DNA of 64,000 nucleotides from Macropodus opercularis (lineage: Eukaryota > Chordata > Actinopteri > Anabantiformes > Osphronemidae), in assembly GCA_030770545.1 (NCBI GenBank), contig CM061094.1, positions 4,697,001 through 4,761,000 on the forward strand. The letters are read 5' to 3'. The notes below the pieces were generated by a model. It was not told the DNA's origin. It searched no databases and saw only the letters and a program-made list of their open reading frames with translations. The translations under genes and the position numbers were made by a program. The stretch's first letter is position 1, and every line of letters begins with the position of its first letter. Shown one piece after another: positions 62,225-64,000 of the stretch.

Positions 62225-62880
62225 TGCTAACAGGCTATGTCCAACAGGCTTTTAAGGTTGCTGTAGTCAAACGTTTATTGAAAAAACCCACACTCAACCC
62301 TAGAGAACTGGCGAACTATTGTATAGGCCAACATCAAATTTGCCCTTTATTTCTAAAATTCTTGAAAAAAATTGTAGCTAAACAACTATGTGACCACCTG
62401 TGTAGCAATGACCTGTATGACGATTTCCAGGATTCAGATTACATCATAGCACAGAAACAGCTTGTTGTTTGTCAAACTTGTTTAAAAGACATCAAATCCT
62501 GGATGTCCCATAACTTCCTTCATCTAAATTCAGATAAAAGTGAGGCTATTATAATTGGTGATGGTCACTGTTATAGGCTCAGACTGCTGGGGGACCGCCT
62601 TCATACAGTGGGCTGCGTAGTTTTTCTATCTATTTATTTTGTCCACTAACATGCCACCATGTCCACGTATGACTAACTTTGTCTCTTTTTCTTCTGTAGT
62701 TGTGCTTCTCCCTTTCTGTCTCTCTCTCTGTCCTCATCTACAGGTATAACCAGACTCAGAGCCACGTGTCTCCTGTGTTCAGTTGCTGGTCCAACCACCC
62801 TGCCTGTGTTTGTTGATACTTGTTGTTGTTTATTGTGGGTTATGTGTTGATTACTTGTTTAAAGCACAGTTTTAATAAAA
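62225..62880 (+). mobile_element. Rearranged L2-type LINE remnant
   Basis: The frame at 62278-62649 starts with KKPTLNPRELANY, followed by FLKKIVAKQLCDHLCSNDL. This is the reverse-transcriptase region typical of fish L2/Maui elements. It jumps directly to CLKDIKSWMSHNFLHLNSDK, normally located several hundred residues later, so the catalytic part of the RT domain is deleted. The 3' block from 62700 (CAGACTCAGAGCCACGTGTC, GTTCAGTTGCTGGTCCAACC) matches 16740-16800. It is not a functional gene. Confidence 0.75.
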
Positions 62881-64000
62881 ACAACAATCTGTGGTAGCTC
62901 AATTCATTTGCTGAATTCACAAACACACTGGACAGTTCTGTAGTGAACAAACATTCCCTGCCCAGTTCATCTTCTGCTCTTGGAATTTCATTGGTCTTCT
63001 CAAAACACAAAGCGACACTCGAACATGATATGTTTTGATGTGGAGTATCGAGAATGAGAATTGCAGCCAGTAATGTCAAACTGACACGGTGCAGTGTTCG
63101 TGTGTTTTTTACTTTGTATTTTTCGTATTACTTTTGTTTTCCCTGATTAATTAGCAGCTGTTCATGTGCCTTATATGGAGACAATTCCGCACAGTGCTTT
63201 GAAATAAACTGTTAACATGTTTCAAGTCACACTGAGTGAAACCACAATAACATCTGCAGTGCACAGCAGAGGGATGTTCAAATCTTTATATAATATCCTA
63301 AATGGATAAGCGACTCTCGTGTGTTTACCAAAAGTTTAAAACTGTCAGTGTTTAGTTTACATCCCCTCAGGATAAAGTCTTTTTTTTTCCACTGGCTCAA
63401 CATATCCTCAAACATCCCCTTCAGATGCATCTCCTTCCACTTACACAATTTATTTCATAATATTTTTTACTTGTGTGGCCAACCAGATTTCCTACCTTTG
63501 ATGTCCACCAAGACTATTCCACCATTTTCACAGATGAATTAAAATAGGAAAACTGAAATATAAATAAGTCCCATATAGAGATCTTGTATCACCAACCACC
63601 CAGCAAAACAAAAACACAATGTTTTCATATATAGTAGCTCTTTGCTAAGTTGTTACACTGCCTATGGCATTGTAGCTAAACACACTTGGCTTAAAGGCAT
63701 CTGTTTACATGCATTAATAAAGACATAACATTAACAAAGACTGGATACTGATGGACATACCCAGTCCATACTTGGAGCAGGACGTAAAACCAGCTACACT
63801 GAGTAGCCAATTGAAATAGTCCATGTAGGCTGTGACAATACATTTCCTCATCCTCTAATCAGATGAATGTGTTACTCTGTGTGTGTGTCACCAGCTGCTA
63901 CACTACAGCAAACCTAAAATAAAGAGAGTATTTATTGCTTGGTGTAAAGAACAGTGTGGGCTTGTTTACAGCGTGAACAATGAACTGTGCTTTGACAGTG
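62881..64000. other. Right end of window, nothing recognised
   Basis: AT-rich sequence with short frames lacking family similarity. No convincing exon or RNA gene was seen. Confidence 0.4.

Noticed and set aside
62278..62649. 123-residue open frame near the right end
   Set aside because: Its segments are L2-type reverse transcriptase pieces, so it is a transposon remnant and not a host gene.

Overview
This is nuclear DNA from a ray-finned fish, most likely a percomorph teleost. It shows canonical GT-AG introns, abundant CA/TG microsatellites, Tc1/mariner and L2-type repeats common in teleosts, and the gene order n4bp1-siah1-lonp2. I recall that order from human 16q12.1. The species cannot be named from the sequence alone.

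Layout: (1) n4bp1, + strand, about 1.2-13.2 kb: 12 coding exons, 974 residues, encoding the NEDD4-binding protein 1 RNase and NF-kB regulator. (2) 13.2-23.3 kb: a repeat-rich gap with no host gene recognised. It holds several Tc1/mariner fragments, LINE 3' ends and teleost interspersed repeats. (3) siah1, + strand, about 23.5-40.3 kb: a probable 5' non-coding exon, a 9.6 kb intron, a small exon offering an alternative in-frame start, and three exons encoding the near-invariant 282-residue E3 ligase. (4) lonp2, - strand, 42.8-52.6 kb: 17 exons, 840 residues, the peroxisomal Lon protease with an intact SKL targeting signal. It is convergent with siah1. (5) il34, - strand, 55.4 to at least 60.1 kb: the cytokine ligand of CSF1R. 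Seven exons are clear, the first coding exon is only tentative, and the 3' end has two possible splice solutions. (6) 60.8-64 kb: no host gene seen, with a rearranged L2-type LINE remnant at about 62.2-62.9 kb.

These four genes do not form an operon or pathway. Their adjacency is conserved vertebrate synteny. All exon joins were assembled by hand, checking phase at every junction and comparing with human proteins recalled from memory. n4bp1, siah1 and lonp2 each give one uninterrupted reading frame. I found no undescribed biological system. The most useful leads are the n4bp1 leader (a uORF with a strong Kozak and an exact kB site), a candidate SUMO-interacting motif in N4bp1, TG microsatellites abutting lonp2 splice sites, and the unresolved two ends of il34.
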